Notes: generated by a model from the letters alone, not told the origin. A stretch of DNA of 37,219 nucleotides from Bacteroidales bacterium (GCA_018334875.1 JAGXLC010000006.1:1-37219); one strand, 5' to 3'. Numbered from the stretch's first letter, positions 1 to 9,152 are shown. Made by a program: numbers and translations.

Positions 1-1235
1 GCATCCACTGCAAATGTTCCATGCGTTACTACTTCTTCATTTTCCTCCAGTCCTTTTTTCACGATGTATTCTTCCCCAAGCGATGCCCCCAGTACCACTT
101 CGCGCAGTGTATAAGTGGGTTCTTCGCGGTTTGGAATTTTTATATAGACCACCGAACGTTTTCCTGTCCACATTACTGAACTGGATGGGACGGTCAGCTC
201 TTCACCGGAACCCAGGTTGCCTGAAGTCATAACGCCTTCAACAAACATCCCGGGTTTAAACAATCCATTCCTGTTATTTGTTTCGGCTCTAACCCTTGCT
301 ACCCGGGATTTTTCATCCATCAGGGGGTCTATAAAATTGACCGTGGAGTTAAAGGTTTCCCCCGGAATGCCGGATACTGTAAACTCAATCTGATCCCCTT
401 GCTCTATGAGTGGAACATCTTCCTGATAAGCATCAAACATAATCCATACCGTATCAATTTTGGCAATGTGATAAAGCACGGAACCTTTATTTATATAATC
501 CCCTTCATTAACCATTTTTTTATGGACGATGCCGCTTGCACTGGCTTTTATTTCCATGCGTTCTGTAATTTCTCCCTTTTCTTCAATGGCAGCTATTTGG
601 TCTTCATTTAGCTTCCATTGTCTTAATTTTGCTCTGGCAGCCTCTAAAAGCTGAGGGTTTGTTTTCCCGGATTGTATCGCTTCCAGCAATTCTTCCTGGG
701 CTGAGATTAATTCGGGTGAATAAACTGATGCTATGGTTTGCCCCTCCTGCACATATTCTCCTTTGAAATTAAGGTACAGTTTTTCAATTCTTCCGGGAAA
801 ATGACTGGGTTGCGTGTATATCCTCCGTTGATCCACGTTAATTTTTCCGGTGAGCCGTATCTCTTTTTGGGGAACTTTTTTCCTTACCCGGGTTGTTTGC
901 ACGTCCGCCAGTTTAATGGCCTCCTCTGTCATTTTCAACTCGGCAGGATCCTGATCGGCATCAGATTCTTCAGCCGGAATCAGTTCCATTCCGCATATCG
1001 GACAGTTGCCCGGTTCATCCTGACGTACCTGTGGATGCATAGAACAGGTCCAGGTTGTATTGTCTTCCCCAGCTTCTTGCGCTGTATCACTTTGTGCATG
1101 TGTATGTTCCCTGTTTTCCTCGAATTGTTTTGATTTTCCCGATGAACTGAAGATAAGGGCTCCAAGCAGAATGCCGGCTGCAAGCAACAACCCGCCTCTG
1201 ATCAGTTCGTTTCTTTTTATATTTTTACGTTTCAT
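1..1235 (-). CDS. cusB: CusB-type RND efflux periplasmic adaptor, partial (3' end outside window)
   Basis: This is the membrane-fusion subunit that would link the CusA pump to the TolC-type channel across the periplasm and hand over metal ions. The ATG at 1235-1233 overlaps the stop of the upstream channel gene as ATGA, and 411 codons stay open to the window edge, so the C-terminus is missing. Residues about 12-30 are a hydrophobic signal or anchor segment. Next is a heavy-metal-binding domain with C64-x-M-H67 and C78-P-I-C81-G-M83, as found at the start of many CusB relatives. The biotinyl-lipoyl-like and beta-barrel regions follow (for example VHKKMVNEGDYI and GLFKPGMFVEG). A histidine-containing linker lies before the metal domain (REHTHAQ). 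Copper or silver is the likely substrate, from the Cys/Met/His metal domain and the CusA neighbour; cobalt/zinc/cadmium (CzcB-like) cannot be excluded. Confidence 0.9.
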   Translation of the reverse strand, partial: MKRKNIKRNELIRGGLLLAAGILLGALIFSSSGKSKQFEENREHTHAQSDTAQEAGEDNTTWTCSMHPQVRQDEPGNCPICGMELIPAEESDADQDPAELKMTEEAIKLADVQTTRVRKKVPQKEIRLTGKINVDQRRIYTQPSHFPGRIEKLYLNFKGEYVQEGQTIASVYSPELISAQEELLEAIQSGKTNPQLLEAARAKLRQWKLNEDQIAAIEEKGEITERMEIKASASGIVHKKMVNEGDYINKGSVLYHIAKIDTVWIMFDAYQEDVPLIEQGDQIEFTVSGIPGETFNSTVNFIDPLMDEKSRVARVRAETNNRNGLFKPGMFVEGVMTSGNLGSGEELTVPSSSVMWTGKRSVVYIKIPNREEPTYTLREVVLGASLGEEYIVKKGLEENEEVVTHGTFAVD

Positions 1236-2479
1236 TGTGTTTGATTTTGATTGGTTAAATATTCAAGCTTTGATACGGCTATATTCTGATTGGCTATAGC
1301 CTGCCGGAGTTTGAGTTTATACTCTTGTACCATCAATTGTGTGCGAAGCAGCTCGAAAAAATTCTCACCGTCGGTTGAATAATTTGTTTTCAGCAAGCGA
1401 TATATTTTTTCGGTTTCTTCGATTTGTTTTTTGTACAGATCTACTTTCCTGATTGCATCCAGATATTTTTCTTCTGCCTTTTTATACCGGGCAGAAAGGG
1501 TATTCAGCCGATCCTGTTGTTCGGATTGGACGGCCTGAAGTTTCAAACTGGTTTCCTTTTTCATAGCGTCGTATTTCTTTCGGTTCAGGGGTAGCGATAT
1601 CCCTACCATAGGCATAACTACGTCGCGCCCACTATTATTAACCTGCATATCCTGCCTTTTTCCGATAATAGCGTAGTCTAATCCCAAAGAGAGGTTTGGA
1701 TAACCCTTTTTTCGGTCTGCTTCATACTGATGTTCCAGTGCTGTTTTTTTATGACTAAGGGCTGTCAGTCCTGGATTATTCCTTATTGAATCACGATAGG
1801 CCATAGTATCGAATGTATCAGGTTGAATGTTCCCGGGTACTCTTATAGAGTCACTTTCGGAACGGTTCAACAATAAATTGAACTCCGTCTTTTGAGTAGA
1901 CAGTTTCTCTTTCAGATCTTCCAACTTGTTTTTCTGCTCCCTGATGTTCACTTCGGTACGTAAAACGTCTGCCATCTGGCTTTTTCCTGTCTCGTAGTTT
2001 CTTCTGCTTAAATTCTTCAAAGAATTTAATATCCCGAGATTTTCTTTTATGATATGAAGGGCTTGTTGTGTTTTATACAGTTCATACCACTGGCTTTTGA
2101 CCTCCTGATATATCTGGTTTTTCAGATTCACAAACTGCTGATACTGTATCCTGGCTTTCTCAGCCGCCGCTTTTTCCTGCTCCTTTAAAGTTCCGAACCA
2201 CGGAAACATCTGGGAGACCGAAATTTTTAGCTGTTGTGGCCCCAGCCGTGTTTCTATTGGACTGATAAAATAGCCGAAACCAAGCTTTGGGTCAGGTAAT
2301 GCTCCAACCTGGGGTACTTTTTCAAGAGCAGCATGATACTCATGATAGGCTGCCTGTAATTCCGGATGATTTTCTCCCGCTTCTTTCAGATATTCGTTAA
2401 GGGTTTGACCCTGTATTATCCCTGATAGAAAAAGGTGAACCATGATCAGGAGGATGGTATGTTTGTATATTGCTTTCAT
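1232..2479 (-). CDS. TolC-family outer membrane efflux channel (CusC position)
   Basis: This 415-residue protein is the outer-membrane exit duct of the tripartite metal pump. It begins with a cleavable-looking signal peptide (about residues 1-25, ending SGIIQGQ). It then has the two long helical repeats of the outer membrane efflux protein family, rich in coiled-coil stretches such as LEDLKEKLSTQKTEF and the C-terminal QYKLKLRQAIANQN-like region. A conserved YFISPIETRLGPQ segment near residue 70 is usual in the Bacteroidota branch found with CusA. No lipobox cysteine is visible, unlike E. coli CusC. The start overlaps the cusA stop by 4 bases and the end overlaps the cusB start by 4, so translation is probably coupled along the operon. 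Family assignment is firm; the substrate is inferred from the neighbours. Confidence 0.9.
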   Translation of the reverse strand: MKAIYKHTILLIMVHLFLSGIIQGQTLNEYLKEAGENHPELQAAYHEYHAALEKVPQVGALPDPKLGFGYFISPIETRLGPQQLKISVSQMFPWFGTLKEQEKAAAEKARIQYQQFVNLKNQIYQEVKSQWYELYKTQQALHIIKENLGILNSLKNLSRRNYETGKSQMADVLRTEVNIREQKNKLEDLKEKLSTQKTEFNLLLNRSESDSIRVPGNIQPDTFDTMAYRDSIRNNPGLTALSHKKTALEHQYEADRKKGYPNLSLGLDYAIIGKRQDMQVNNSGRDVVMPMVGISLPLNRKKYDAMKKETSLKLQAVQSEQQDRLNTLSARYKKAEEKYLDAIRKVDLYKKQIEETEKIYRLLKTNYSTDGENFFELLRTQLMVQEYKLKLRQAIANQNIAVSKLEYLTNQNQTQ

Positions 2480-5400
2480 AATGCGGCTTTTTTAAGTTTT
2501 GATTCTTTCCATTTTGAGTAAAGTACAGGCACCACAAATAGTGTAATGACCTGTATGGACATGCCTCCGAAGGTTGGAATAGCCATTGGAATCATTACAT
2601 CTGATCCCCGTCCCGAAGATGATAGAATGGGAAGCAGGGCCAGCAGTGTAGTTGCAGTGGTCATCAGTGTGGGCCGGATTCTTTGTTTTCCTGCTTCCAG
2701 CACCGCCGAACGGATTCCCTTCACATCCTCCGGCTTGTTTTTCTCGAAAACCTGCTTCAAATTGCTGCCCATCACTACGCCATTATCAGTGGCTATGCCG
2801 AATAAGGCGATAAAACCTACCCATACCGCAATACTCAGATTTACAGTTTTCATCTGGAACAGGTTTCTCATGTTGGTGCCAAACACTTCAATATTCATAA
2901 ACCAACCCTGGCCGTACAGCCATATCATCAGAAATCCTCCGGCAAAGGCGATGGCTATTCCTGAGAAAATCATCAGCGTTGTTGGCACCGAACGGAACAG
3001 CATGTAAAGAATCAGAAAGATGATGACCATTACCAAAGGTACTACAAATGAAAGGCGCTTCTCTGCCCTCACTTGATTTTCATAATTCCCGGTGAAGGTA
3101 TAGCTTACCCCCTCCGGTACCTCAAGTTCTCCGTTTTCTATTTTGTTGTTGAGGAACTGTTGGGCTTCGTTCACCACTTCCACTTCAGCATGACCCTCTT
3201 GTTTATCGAAAATCACGTAACTGATCAGAAATGTGTTTTCACTTTTAATGGCTTGTGGACCTTTTCTGTATTTTATATCTGCTACTTCATTAAGAGGTAT
3301 TTGTGCTCCATTGCTTGCGGGGATAAGAATTTCTTTCAATGCTTCAGGGTTTTCTCTTAGCTCGCGGGGGTAACGTACCCGTACCGGGTATCGTTCCCGC
3401 CCCTCAACTGTATTTGTGAGTTTCATACCACCCACGGCAACTTCCAGGTAATTTTGAACTTCATTGACTGACAAGCCATAACGTGCCATTCGCTTTCGGT
3501 CAAGATCGAGCTCCAGATAGGGTTTCCCTACAACCCGGTCAGCAAATACCGATTGACTCTTAATGCTTGGCACTTGCTGTAGGTATTCTTCCAGTCTCAT
3601 CCCGAAATCATCTATGGTTTGCAGATCGGGGCCGGAGACTTTAATGCCCATGGGTGCTTTCATTCCCGTTTGCAACATAACCAACCTCGCTTCAATAGGC
3701 TGGAGCTTAGGAGCAGAAGTCACACCAGGATATTTTGACACCTTTACTATCTCATCCCAGATGTCATCTGGCGACTGAATGTGGTCGCGCCATTGACGAA
3801 AATATTTGCCGTTATCATCCGGGATCAGATTTCCTTCTGAATCTCTCAGAAAATTGCCTTCGTTATCCACGCGGAAACGCATTCGATGTCCATCCTCATC
3901 TGTAACATATTCGGATTTGTAATTGATGATGTTTTCAAACATCGATAAGGGTGCAGGATCCAGTGCGGATTCTACCCGACCTGCTTTACCTACAACGGAT
4001 TTGACCTCCGGGATGGCAGAAACCGCCATATCCAAATGCTTCAGTATTTTCTTGTTCTCTTCGATACCCGAATGAGGCATAGAGGTTGGCATAAGCAGGA
4101 ACGATCCCTCATCAAGAGCCGGCATAAATTCCTTTCCTACTCCGGGAAATGCGTGGGTCAGGGTGCTCCATACCTGGGTAGTCCGGATGTTCATATCTGC
4201 CTTATCAAAACTTTTGGCAATGAATCCAAAGATGGAGTTGAAACCCATCCAGATCACAAAACCCAGAATCAAAATGAAACCCGGAATAGAAAGGAAAGCA
4301 CCCTTGTTTCTTAAACTCCAGTTCAGGATTTTGGGATAGTACTTAAGGATCAGCACAAAAAGGCCAAGAAGGAGCCCTATGATCAATAAAATAAAGAATA
4401 TATTCGTAAATAATGATTTTTCCGGACTCAGAGGCAGCCATTCCCGGGCCAGTATGAAAGATACGGTGATTACCGCAAGCGCATTGGTAGCCCACGTGGT
4501 ATATTTCTTCTGACCTTCTTTCAGCAGTAAACCTGCCAGATTAATCATTCCGAAAAGCATGATAATCGCTCCAGCCCATACAACATATTGGATTGCTATA
4601 AATAATCCGCCTGCCACAATTAAACCGTTAATGAATTTACGGATCTGATTCGATTTAATTTTAATGGAGAAGAAAAGATATGCCAGTGTAGGAATGATAA
4701 GTATCGATACGATGATTGCTGCAGCCAGTGCGAACGTTTTGGTATATGCCAGCGGGATGAAAAGCTTTCCCTCAGCTCCTTCCATTGTGAATACCGGCAC
4801 AAAACTAATTATGGTTGTCAAAACGGCGGTTACTACAGCAGATGCCACTTCGGTGGTTCCCCTGTAAACTACCTGAAGTTTGGGCTCTTCAGGGTCTGCT
4901 TTGTCTAAATGTTTGACGATGTTTTCCACCAGCACGATCGCCATATCAACCATGGTTCCAATGGCAATGGCAATACCGGATAATGCTACGATATTGGCTG
5001 TTACATCCATGTATTTCATGGCAATGAAAGAGATCACTACAGCTATTGGCAGTACACCGGATATTAACACCGATGCCCTTAAGTTCATTACCATGATAAT
5101 TACTACAATGATTGTGATAAGAATTTCAAGACTTAATGCTTCTTCAAGTGTTCCAATGGTTTCCTGGATCAATTCTGTGCGGTCATAAAAGGGTACGATC
5201 TTCACACTTGATGTGGTGCCATCTTCTAACGTTTTGGAAGGAAGTCCTTCTTCTACTTCCTGGATTTTATCCTTCACGTTTTGAATTACCTGCATGGGGT
5301 TGGCTCCGTCACGTGAAACTACTACACCACCCACGGCTTCAGCTCCTGATTTATCCAGAATCCCCCGGCGGGGAGCCGGACCGAATTTCACCTCAGCCAC

Positions 5401-6234
5401 GTCTTTTATTCTGACGGGGGTATGCTCATAAGCCTTTACAACAGTATTTTCCAGGTCCTCCAGGTTTTCTATATAACCGAGTCCCCGCACAAGATATTCG
5501 GCATTGTTGATTTCCAGCGTTCGGGCACCAATGTCCAGGTTTGAATTTTTAACGCTTTTCATGATGTCCATTAAGTTGATGTCATACGATTTCATTGCCG
5601 CAGGACGCACATCAACCTGGTATTCCTTCACATATCCTCCAATGGAAGCCACCTCTGATACGCCCTTTGAGGATGAAAGTGCATATTTAACATAGTAGTC
5701 CTGAATGGAGCGTAGTTCATGCGGGTCCCAGCCTCCGGCGGGATTACCGTTTTTATCCCTTCCTTCCAGTGTGTACCAGTAGATCTGGCCCAATGCAGTA
5801 GCATCTGGTCCCAGTGAGGGCTGAACACCATCAGGCAAGAGATCTTGAGGCAAAGAATTTAACTTTTCCAGTATCCGGGTCCGGCTCCAGTAAAAATCTA
5901 CGTCATCCTCAAATATTATATAGATGCTTGAAAAGCCGAACATGGAAGAACTTCGGATGGTTTTGACACCCGGTATACCCATCAGTGAGGTGGTAAGCGG
6001 GTAAGTAATTTGATCTTCAATATCTTGCGGTGAGCGGCCTGACCATTTGGTGAATACAATCTGTTGGTTTTCCCCCAGGTTGGGAATGGCATCCACCGGC
6101 ACCGGATCGTTGGGTAAAATATCACTTTTCCATTCGAATGGGGAAACAATAAAACCCCACCCCAGCAGAAGTACTAATAAGAGGATGGTGATAAGCCTGT
6201 TTTCCAGAAAATATTTAATAATTTTATTAAGCAT
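2476..6234 (-). CDS. cusA: CusA/CzcA-type heavy-metal RND efflux pump
   Basis: This inner-membrane proton/metal antiporter exports metal ions through the adaptor and outer-membrane channel. The N-terminus has TM1 and the family signature around VDAIPNLGENQQ (48-58). TM4 carries the proton-relay acids D430 and E437 in GTMVDMAIVLVENIVKH. The porter region has M853-L-Q-T-G-M858-K-A-P-M862-G, aligning with the part of E. coli CusA that holds metal-binding methionines. At 1252 residues it is about 200 longer than E. coli CusA (about 1047). The extra length is mainly an insertion of hydrophobic segments at about 525-660 and a hydrophilic insert near 780-830 (DEDGHRMRFRVDNEG); I believe such long forms are common in Bacteroidota. 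Operon order is cusA, channel, adaptor. Copper/silver is preferred over cobalt/zinc because of the methionines and the upstream small protein, but this is inference. Confidence 0.93.
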   Translation of the reverse strand: MLNKIIKYFLENRLITILLLVLLLGWGFIVSPFEWKSDILPNDPVPVDAIPNLGENQQIVFTKWSGRSPQDIEDQITYPLTTSLMGIPGVKTIRSSSMFGFSSIYIIFEDDVDFYWSRTRILEKLNSLPQDLLPDGVQPSLGPDATALGQIYWYTLEGRDKNGNPAGGWDPHELRSIQDYYVKYALSSSKGVSEVASIGGYVKEYQVDVRPAAMKSYDINLMDIMKSVKNSNLDIGARTLEINNAEYLVRGLGYIENLEDLENTVVKAYEHTPVRIKDVAEVKFGPAPRRGILDKSGAEAVGGVVVSRDGANPMQVIQNVKDKIQEVEEGLPSKTLEDGTTSSVKIVPFYDRTELIQETIGTLEEALSLEILITIIVVIIMVMNLRASVLISGVLPIAVVISFIAMKYMDVTANIVALSGIAIAIGTMVDMAIVLVENIVKHLDKADPEEPKLQVVYRGTTEVASAVVTAVLTTIISFVPVFTMEGAEGKLFIPLAYTKTFALAAAIIVSILIIPTLAYLFFSIKIKSNQIRKFINGLIVAGGLFIAIQYVVWAGAIIMLFGMINLAGLLLKEGQKKYTTWATNALAVITVSFILAREWLPLSPEKSLFTNIFFILLIIGLLLGLFVLILKYYPKILNWSLRNKGAFLSIPGFILILGFVIWMGFNSIFGFIAKSFDKADMNIRTTQVWSTLTHAFPGVGKEFMPALDEGSFLLMPTSMPHSGIEENKKILKHLDMAVSAIPEVKSVVGKAGRVESALDPAPLSMFENIINYKSEYVTDEDGHRMRFRVDNEGNFLRDSEGNLIPDDNGKYFRQWRDHIQSPDDIWDEIVKVSKYPGVTSAPKLQPIEARLVMLQTGMKAPMGIKVSGPDLQTIDDFGMRLEEYLQQVPSIKSQSVFADRVVGKPYLELDLDRKRMARYGLSVNEVQNYLEVAVGGMKLTNTVEGRERYPVRVRYPRELRENPEALKEILIPASNGAQIPLNEVADIKYRKGPQAIKSENTFLISYVIFDKQEGHAEVEVVNEAQQFLNNKIENGELEVPEGVSYTFTGNYENQVRAEKRLSFVVPLVMVIIFLILYMLFRSVPTTLMIFSGIAIAFAGGFLMIWLYGQGWFMNIEVFGTNMRNLFQMKTVNLSIAVWVGFIALFGIATDNGVVMGSNLKQVFEKNKPEDVKGIRSAVLEAGKQRIRPTLMTTATTLLALLPILSSSGRGSDVMIPMAIPTFGGMSIQVITLFVVPVLYSKWKESKLKKAAL

Positions 6235-6423
6235 TGCTTTAGTTTTTTGATTCTGTTGATATCAAGTACAATGTCTCGTACATTTTAAAATAAATTTTGT
6301 TTAATTTCTCCATTTATCTTTATCAACTGAATTTCAGTGATACATTATAAATGGTCGAGCAGTAAGAGAACCATCTATGTTTGTCAGGAAATGGAGAATG
6401 CAGGAAAGGTGCAATTAAGATTG

Positions 6424-6798
6424 TCAAAGGATAAAAACCTGCAGGAATTTTGTGATAGAATAATTGTTCCGGGGATGCTTTAGCTTGTGAGTTATGTTTT
6501 TAAAGATCGGTGAAACCGGATAAAACATTTGTGAAACATCCGTTTTCCTGATGGGATCGATATGGTCAGTATTAAGATTTTGTTTTGAGGAATTGCGGAA
6601 GAAATCGGTGATTTTAAATACTTCGGTTTCTTCATGGCAGTAGTAGCAGAAATCTTCGTTTTGACAGCAGATTTCAGGGTTCAAGTATAGTGAAGCCGAA
6701 AACAACTCCCCATTTGAGTAATGTTTGTTGACCGCCAAACCAGTGGTTGCGCAAAGCACAATCATGCTAAGCAATATATTTCCCAGATTTTTTATCAT
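6424..6798 (-). CDS. HYC_CC_PP-like small exported protein next to the metal efflux operon
   Basis: This 124-residue protein resembles the small Bacteroidota family named after its HYC, CC and PP motifs, usually encoded beside CusA-type pumps; its function is not established. An N-terminal hydrophobic segment (about 4-22) would export or anchor it. H26-Y27-S28 stands where the family has H-Y-C, so the cysteine is lost. C44-C45 and the following C51 and C54 are kept, in EICCQNEDFCYYCHEE. The terminal PP motif is not obvious; the tail is basic and ends FLQVFIL. It lies 189 bases upstream of cusA on the same strand and is probably the first gene of the operon. The clustered Cys/His residues suggest metal or redox sensing, which is inference. 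The family call rests on motif layout and context only. Confidence 0.6.
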   Translation of the reverse strand: MIKNLGNILLSMIVLCATTGLAVNKHYSNGELFSASLYLNPEICCQNEDFCYYCHEETEVFKITDFFRNSSKQNLNTDHIDPIRKTDVSQMFYPVSPIFKNITHKLKHPRNNYSITKFLQVFIL

Positions 6799-6830
6799 AT
6801 TATGATATCTAATTTTTGAATGCTTACAGT

Positions 6831-6864
6831 ATAAACATATGATGATGGTAAAAAGATTTTCAAA
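6831..6864 (-). promoter_or_regulatory. Candidate promoter of the metal efflux operon
   Basis: On the minus strand TTTG (6864-6861) is followed after 22 bases by TATGTTTA (6838-6831), seven of eight matches to the Bacteroidota -7 box TAnnTTTG. This predicts a start near 6824 and a leader of about 26 bases before the ATG at 6798. The spacing is 2-3 bases longer than ideal. Confidence 0.4.
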
Positions 6865-6890
6865 ATTTTTTGTTGTATTTGTAAAATTTT

Positions 6891-6909
6891 TAGAACAAAA
6901 AATGTTCTA
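6891..6909. promoter_or_regulatory. Perfect inverted repeat in the divergent cus/rsmA promoter region, operator candidate
   Basis: TAGAACA and TGTTCTA form a perfect 7-base inverted repeat around a spacer of five A's. It sits between the divergent metal efflux operon and rsmA, about 27 bases upstream of the candidate -33 box of the efflux promoter. That position would suit an activator dimer. No regulator gene is adjacent in the window. Confidence 0.4.
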
Positions 6910-6995
6910 TTATAAATTAACAGTTTGTTTGAGTTTTTTTTATTCCGGTTTTTTCGGGTATTTTTTAGATCTTTATTCTGCTAAAATCATTATAT

Positions 6996-7766
6996 ATGTC
7001 GGTAAGACCCAAGAAAAATCTGGGGCAGCATTTTTTATGGGACAAAAATATAGCCCGCAAAATCGTTGAGGCTTTTAGAAAAGAAACCGTAACCTCTACA
7101 GTTCTGGAACTAGGGCCGGGGAAAGGAGTGCTAACGGATTTTTTGCTGGAGCATTTCGGAGATCAGCTTTATGCCGTTGAAATTGACCGGGAATCGGTTG
7201 ATTACTTGCTCAAAGTCCATCCTGAACTGGGGGAACGACTGATCCGGCAGGATTTTCTGAAGATGAATTTTAGAGCGTATTTTACATCACCTGTGTCATT
7301 GATCGGTAATTTTCCCTATAATATCTCCAGTCAGATTTTATTCAAGGTATTGGAACAGCGCAACAGTATTCCATTGATTATGGGTATGTTGCAAAAAGAG
7401 GTGGCCGATCGTATTGTTGCGCCACCCGGTTCAAAGACCTACGGTAAATTGAGTGTGCTGCTTCAGGCTTTTTATAATACCAAAATCCTTTTCCCGGTGG
7501 GTTCCCAATCTTTTACTCCTCCCCCCAAAGTGCGATCTGCGGTGATCCGGCTCAAAAGGAATGAGACCCGCCGGCTTGAGTGCGATGAGGATTTGTTTTT
7601 TCGTGTGGTTAAAGAAAGTTTTAATCAAAGAAGGAAGATTTTAGGGAATTCGTTAAAACCCTTTTTATTAAATTTGAGCGTTAATGACGAACGTTTCAGG
7701 AAAAGGCCTGAACAATTGGATGTAAAAGATTTCGTTGAAATTACGAAAAAATTATCGCAGGAATAA
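6996..7766 (+). CDS. rsmA: 16S rRNA dimethyladenosine transferase RsmA (KsgA)
   Basis: The enzyme dimethylates two adjacent adenines in the helix 45 loop of 16S rRNA, using S-adenosylmethionine, late in 30S subunit assembly. The 256-residue product has the family N-terminus KKNLGQHFL (6-14) and the SAM-binding loop ELGPGKG (38-44). The acidic ribose contact is in AVEID (60-64), the catalytic motif is NFPYN (105-109; NLPYN in most members), and the C-terminal helical domain contains SFNQRRKILGNSL. Length is normal. The ATG at 6996 is the only start that keeps the complete N-terminal motif. mgtE follows after 15 bases, so the two are probably co-transcribed. The upstream region is very AT-rich and has no perfect promoter box; TATTTTTT at 6959-6966 is a weak -7 candidate. 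Confidence 0.97.
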   Translation: MSVRPKKNLGQHFLWDKNIARKIVEAFRKETVTSTVLELGPGKGVLTDFLLEHFGDQLYAVEIDRESVDYLLKVHPELGERLIRQDFLKMNFRAYFTSPVSLIGNFPYNISSQILFKVLEQRNSIPLIMGMLQKEVADRIVAPPGSKTYGKLSVLLQAFYNTKILFPVGSQSFTPPPKVRSAVIRLKRNETRRLECDEDLFFRVVKESFNQRRKILGNSLKPFLLNLSVNDERFRKRPEQLDVKDFVEITKKLSQE

Positions 7767-7781
7767 ATTGGAATTATTAAG

Positions 7782-9152
7782 ATGGCTCAAACAATGAATT
7801 TCGAACTGACAAAGGAATATCTGGACGAGTTGAGAGAGCGTATAGCCAATCAGGATGAGGAGGGAGCCTATAAGATGATAGAGGATCTTCACTCCGCTGA
7901 TATTGCAGAAATTTATAACGAGCTTAACATGGAGGAAGCTCGTTTTATTCATATTATGCTGGAAAGCGACAAGGCAGCGGATGTCTTGGTTGAACTTGAA
8001 CAGGATGACCGAAAAAGGTTTCTGGAAGTACTTCCCGGTGATGTAATTGCCAAACAATTTATCGATAAACTGGATTCGGATGACGCTGCTGACGTTTTGG
8101 GAGAATTATCAGAAGATAAGCGGGAGGAAGTGCTGAGTTATGTTGAGGATCTGGAGCAGGCAGGTGATATTGTTGATTTGCTGAATTACGATGAAAATTC
8201 GGCAGGTGGCCTGATGGCGAAAGAGCTGATCTCTGTCAATGAAAACTGGAATATTACCACCTGCCTGAAAGAGATGCGAAAGCAGGCTGAAAACATCAAC
8301 GAGGTATATTATGTATATGTAGTGGATGACGATAACAAACTGAAAGGCACCCTGTCACTGAAAAAGTTGCTTCTTACCCCGAGTACTGCCAAGATCAGGG
8401 ATATCCTCAATACCGAAGTGATATCGGTTAAAACGGATACACCTTCCGAGGGAGTAGCCAATGTTATGGATAAGTATGACCTTGTGGCTTTGCCTGTTGT
8501 TGATCCGTTGGGTCGTTTGGTGGGCCGGATTACGATCGACGATGTTGTGGATGTGATCCGTGAGGAAGCAGAGAGAGATTACCAGTTGATCTCCGGTATA
8601 ACTGAAGATGTAGAACCTTCTGATACTGCTCTTCAACATACGCGGGCGAGAATACCCTGGTTGTTCATAGGCTTATTGGGAGGTATTTTAGGAGCCATAA
8701 TTATTGGTAACTATGAGGAAGATCTTCGTATTTACCCGGAAATGGCAGCTTTTCTGCCTTTGATCGCTGCAATGTGCGGGAATGTGGGGGTTCAGTCCTC
8801 TTCGATTATTGTTCAGTCGTTGGCTGATAAATCACTGGGGGTTGGGGGCATAGGAGGGAAGTTGCTTAAAGAGCTTGCTGTGGCTTCCATTAACGGACTC
8901 ATATTATCTATACTCATTTTTGTCTACAACATATTTACTCACGATTCTTTTGCCCTGACTGTAACGGTAAGTGCGGCCCTGTTTTCGGGGATTATTTTCG
9001 CCTCGATTTTCGGAACCTTTGTTCCATTGCTACTGGACAAGTTTAAGATAGATCCAGCTTTGGCTACAGGCCCTTTTATTACTACTGTGAATGACATTAT
9101 GGGGCTTTTCCTCTATCTGATGATTGGCAGAGCCCTTTATGGAATCCTATAG
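7782..9152 (+). CDS. mgtE: Magnesium transporter MgtE
   Basis: MgtE is an inner-membrane magnesium channel gated by intracellular magnesium. The 456 residues match the family in length and order. An acidic N-terminal MgtE domain (about 15-140) has repeated helical hairpins such as LDSDDAADVLGELSEDKREEVL. Two CBS domains follow (about 140-265, including the second-domain stretch LVALPVVDPLGRLVGRITID). The C-terminal membrane domain has five helices (about 285-456) with the conserved AAMCGNVGVQSSS pore segment. The gene starts 15 bases after rsmA. Its TAG stop is interlocked with the stop of the convergent gene (CTATAG at 9147-9152). No M-box-like leader fits in the short gap, so control probably acts on the protein. 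Confidence 0.96.
   Translation: MAQTMNFELTKEYLDELRERIANQDEEGAYKMIEDLHSADIAEIYNELNMEEARFIHIMLESDKAADVLVELEQDDRKRFLEVLPGDVIAKQFIDKLDSDDAADVLGELSEDKREEVLSYVEDLEQAGDIVDLLNYDENSAGGLMAKELISVNENWNITTCLKEMRKQAENINEVYYVYVVDDDNKLKGTLSLKKLLLTPSTAKIRDILNTEVISVKTDTPSEGVANVMDKYDLVALPVVDPLGRLVGRITIDDVVDVIREEAERDYQLISGITEDVEPSDTALQHTRARIPWLFIGLLGGILGAIIIGNYEEDLRIYPEMAAFLPLIAAMCGNVGVQSSSIIVQSLADKSLGVGGIGGKLLKELAVASINGLILSILIFVYNIFTHDSFALTVTVSAALFSGIIFASIFGTFVPLLLDKFKIDPALATGPFITTVNDIMGLFLYLMIGRALYGIL

Noticed and set aside
2546-5695. Several open frames of 60-150 codons antisense to cusA
   Set aside because: They lie entirely within the well-supported cusA frame and mirror its codon pattern; none has its own motifs.
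6241-6300. AATGT-CTCGT-ACATT inverted repeat just upstream of cusA
   Set aside because: Only five base pairs in an AT-rich gap with no promoter box beside it; could be chance.
6839-7069. 76-codon frame overlapping the rsmA start
   Set aside because: It runs through the AT-rich promoter region into rsmA in another frame; its hydrophobic look comes from T-rich codons.
7767-7781. M-box magnesium riboswitch before mgtE
   Set aside because: The gap is only 15 bases and the upstream sequence is rsmA coding.
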